A stretch of DNA of 64,000 nucleotides from Lunatimonas salinarum (GTDB lineage: Bacteria > Bacteroidota > Bacteroidia > Cytophagales > Cyclobacteriaceae), in NCBI RefSeq assembly GCF_017811155.1, contig NZ_JACVCV010000016.1:35018-99017 (forward strand), given 5' to 3'. The notes below the pieces were generated by a model. It was not told where the DNA came from. It was given only the letters and a program-made list of their open reading frames with translations, and ran no database searches. A program made the position numbers and the translations under genes. Below, piece by piece: positions 61,549-64,000 of this stretch; the stretch's first letter is position 1; every line of letters starts with the position of its first letter.

Positions 61549-62561
61549 CCCTTGCTTTTCAAAAGGAAGAATTCCAAAGCTTTGGATTGATCTGTTTCAT
61601 TTCTACCCTGAAGCATATTGTAGCCTAATTGGTTGACAAGATGCTCGGGAGGTCTAAAATCCCAAGAAAGTCGCTCCGAAAGTGCTTGAAAATGTTGAGT
61701 CAGATGGCTTATGTCTTGCACATCACGGTAGGAAATCCCATAACCTTCAAAAATGGTGGTGATTCCGTTATAGAAGGCAATAATTGGAACGGAGTTATGG
61801 TTTTCATTTTCGAAGTATTCCAATTTTGCAGGCAATTCACCCTTGCTTTTACTGTTCAATGACTCATACAATCGGACATGACGATCACGGTTTCTGATAT
61901 TCCTTTTGCCCCAATTGGCAGTAGCTAGGTAAAGAAATCTTTCAAATGATCGATCGGTCAGGGTATTTAACTTTTGGTCCATGGTTTCTGTATCCCAGGT
62001 TCCGAAACTTGGGTCAACTGCAATAAATGAATTGAAAGGAGACTTTTCCTTCATGTAGGCATGAGTGGCCAACAATCCTCCCAGAGAATGTCCAAAGAGT
62101 ATTCGATATGGAGCGGTCCTGTACTCTTGGTCTAACTCAGGTAAAAGTTCTCCTTCCAAAAAGCTAAGAAAACGATCTCCACCTCCTGAATTATTCGCTC
62201 TTACCGTAATGATTTTGTCAGGTGTAAAGTCCCTTCTTCGATCTACATTTTGTATGCCCACCACAATCATCTCCGGGATTTTCCAGCTTCTATAAAAATC
62301 AGAACTCAGGTAGTTTACGGTTCCTACGATCGGCTTAAAGTGTAAATTTCCATCGAGTACAATTAGCACCGGATAGCGCTTATGGTAGGATTCTTTTTCA
62401 TGGTAGGAATCAGGAAGGCTAATCCAATACGCTCTTTCTTCATTCAAGATATCCGAATGAAGGGAATGCTTTGTGCCGATTACAATGGGGCCAAGATCTT
62501 GTGATTTTACTTGATTGATTCCAATTAACACTAGCAGAACTGCAAGAAAGTTTCTTTTCAT
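61545..62561 (-). CDS. Exported esterase, alpha/beta hydrolase (Fes/IroE-like)
   Basis: A 338-residue serine esterase with signal peptide (LLVLIGINQVKSQ). The nucleophile lies in the elbow GHSLGGLLATHAY near residue 160. Upstream come YPVLIVLDGNLHF and MIVVGIQNVDRRRDFTP, and after the elbow FIAVDPSFGTWD; the His is probably in ENENHNSVP. This is the putative esterase family that includes siderophore hydrolases such as IroE. Periplasmic action is expected. A C-terminal ~60-residue helical part follows the hydrolase domain. The stop overlaps the MoaB fragment. Confidence 0.87.
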   Translation of the reverse strand: MKRNFLAVLLVLIGINQVKSQDLGPIVIGTKHSLHSDILNEERAYWISLPDSYHEKESYHKRYPVLIVLDGNLHFKPIVGTVNYLSSDFYRSWKIPEMIVVGIQNVDRRRDFTPDKIITVRANNSGGGDRFLSFLEGELLPELDQEYRTAPYRILFGHSLGGLLATHAYMKEKSPFNSFIAVDPSFGTWDTETMDQKLNTLTDRSFERFLYLATANWGKRNIRNRDRHVRLYESLNSKSKGELPAKLEYFENENHNSVPIIAFYNGITTIFEGYGISYRDVQDISHLTQHFQALSERLSWDFRPPEHLVNQLGYNMLQGRNETDQSKALEFFLLKSKG

Positions 62562-62639
62562 TATTTTTTTAGTTTTATTGACAACTGCTGGGATTTTCGC
62601 AACTCAGTATAGTCAAAGGTCTAATTATTAGTATGTTAC

Positions 62640-62664
62640 GATTTTAAATTATAGATTTAAAATC
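62640..62664. repeat. AT-rich perfect inverted repeat
   Basis: GATTTTAAAT (62640-62649) and ATTTAAAATC (62655-62664) with a five-base loop, in the 157-base gap between the beta-lactamase-like gene and the esterase. It could be a weak terminator of the upstream gene or a regulator site. Confidence 0.4.
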
Positions 62665-62718
62665 AGATTTACTGACTTATTCGACGGTACAAAAATTATT
62701 TTAGGCAGGCGTGTTGAT

Positions 62719-63957
62719 TTATAACTTAACTGCAGTTTGTCCATACAGCATAAATGACTGCATGTCTTCATCCTTTTTAAAGGAAATTTGTATCCCGGTA
62801 TTCGTATGAATAAAATCCAACTCTTCTCCCACAATGGGAATAAGCGGATATTCATCCCCATTTGGAAAGAAAAGTGAAATTTGATTTGTGCCTTCGTCGA
62901 AGGAAATAGACAAATCTATTTGGTCGTTCCAACTGTATTTTCCAGACAATCCATCCAATAGGTTTGAATCTATTGGCTTACGCTTAACCTCGGTTTGCTT
63001 GAAATGCTGCCAATTATAAATCTGAGAGGCAGATAGTAACAGTTCATTTCCCAGCGCCCCACCATTATCAGAATTAATTAAATAGACCAAGCCATATCCA
63101 CTGCTTAGGCTTATTGTCATTCCCGTACGGAACCCTGCATTGCCACCATAATGAGTGAGCGAAATATCATTCTCAGAACGATTCACGATGAAACCATACA
63201 CATGACCATCTCGCTCATGACTTAAAATAGAATGGATATCGGAGGCTGAAAATATCGAAGTGTCGCCTTGATAAGCTTTATAGATCTCAATCATGAATCT
63301 GGCCATGTCTTCCGAGTTACTCCAAAGCCCAGCTGCTGCTTGCTCTGGGTGATTTCGCCAGCCACCTTCAAGCAAATCTCCCGATTGCGTATAGCCTTTA
63401 GCAACCCTAAGAGAATCCGAAGCAGTCAAAGGCTGTGTGAACAGTGAGTTTTTCATACCTGCAGGTTCAAGAATCCATTTTTCCATGATGCTGGAAAATT
63501 CCTCATCAAATATATCTTGAAGTGCCAGTTCGGCCAAAGTGTATCCACCACCGGAGTAAGCCAGCGTTTCATTGGGAGCTGTGACAACTTCTATCGCTGG
63601 GGAATTAACATCGGCATTGCCTCTTAAGATATCCAGGTCAGAAGGCACCCTGAGACTTTTCTCATATCCCTGATACCCTCCCGGGCTGATACCTGAGGTA
63701 TGGGAAAAGATATTGCGAAAAGTAATGGGGTTATCGGATGTTTGTTTGCCTTTTGGAATTACAAATTCCTTCAGATAATCCTGGATATTTTTATCCAGAT
63801 CTATTTTACCTGCAGCATGCATCCGTAATGTCGCAAGAAAGGTCACGGGTTTTGATAAAGATGCTGCCTGGTAAATGCTGGTACTGTCTAGGTTTATTTG
63901 CTGTTGAAAATTTTCGTTTTGATAAATTTCTGTCCAGGCTATTTCTGGTCTAGCCCC
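62719..63957 (-). pseudogene. Class C beta-lactamase-like serine hydrolase, 5' truncated
   Basis: The frame is open from 63957 to the stop at 62719. It encodes the active-site SxxK as SLSK (QAASLSKPVTFLATLRM), the tyrosine motif YSGGGYTLAEL, and HYGGNAGFR, the KTG-box equivalent of S12-family (beta-lactamase/esterase/D-aminopeptidase) enzymes. Two stops in a row (TAA, TAG at 63963-63958) interrupt the frame about 27 codons before SLSK, where the family normally has some 50 more residues and a signal peptide. No ATG, GTG or TTG precedes SLSK in frame; the first possible start (GTG 63846) lies after the nucleophile. So the 5' end is lost or displaced, perhaps by an insertion at the window edge. 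Substrate not inferred. Confidence 0.72.
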
Positions 63958-64000
63958 CTATTAATCGGACTTTATTTTTTTTGATATTGCATTATAATGC

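Overview
The window looks like the chromosome of a member of the Bacteroidota, most likely order Cytophagales (Cyclobacteriaceae-like). The reasons are TonB-dependent and CarboxypepD_reg-type outer-membrane proteins, Bacteroidota-type promoters (TTTG, about 19-20 bases, TAnnTTTG; clearest before the tRNA-Val gene), scarce Shine-Dalgarno sequences, an rbfA-FtsX pair, a YtxJ-type bacilliredoxin, and many REP-like repeats of the kind common in this phylum. No rRNA, CRISPR array or intact insertion sequence was seen.

Layout. 1-786 is the 3' end of a TonB-dependent receptor. 1249-6743 is a tripartite RND efflux operon (adaptor, pump, TolC). 6866-20758 is mostly housekeeping: MltF, a carotenoid desaturase, PurU, a Swi2/Snf2 helicase, an FtsX/LolC-type permease with RbfA, a polytopic membrane protein, RpiB-TatC-GlyA and 6-phosphofructokinase. 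20961-26072 holds a large outer-membrane beta-barrel protein, a bacilliredoxin and a DUF4403 lipoprotein. 26073-28535 is a repeat-rich scar: a stub of an IS110-type transposase, three or more REP-like elements and an Rpn/PD-(D/E)XK nuclease gene broken by one stop codon. 28536-49841 is metabolic and envelope genes (Ldh2, Ppx, acyl-CoA carboxylase beta subunit, M42 peptidase, hydroxyacid dehydrogenase, peroxiredoxin, phosphoesterase, patatin, AI-2E/PerM, PIG-L, an SDR/FAH sugar-acid pair, a kelch-SSS fusion, MscS, HtrA) and two tRNAs. 49842-64000 is accessory in character: an NsrR-like Rrf2 regulator beside a decayed ric/ytfE gene, a second RND pump with its own TetR, a methyltransferase, a probable copper-acquisition operon, an esterase, and remnants of DUF302, MoaB/MogA and a class C beta-lactamase-like gene.

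The most interesting signals are non-coding. (1) A 91-92 bp element occurs three times. It has conserved 15-nt arms that can pair with tandem G.A mismatches and one compensatory change, an interior of exactly 33 nt with diverged sequence, and a tail ending exactly on a start codon. The tail alone recurs before a fourth gene. (2) A palindrome GGATA-N4-TATCC lies before the NsrR-like regulator and before the copper-receptor operon, suggesting a small regulon. (3) REP-like elements with fixed internal spacing flank the broken Rpn gene and abut the IS110 stub. No complete new defence or metabolic system was found.
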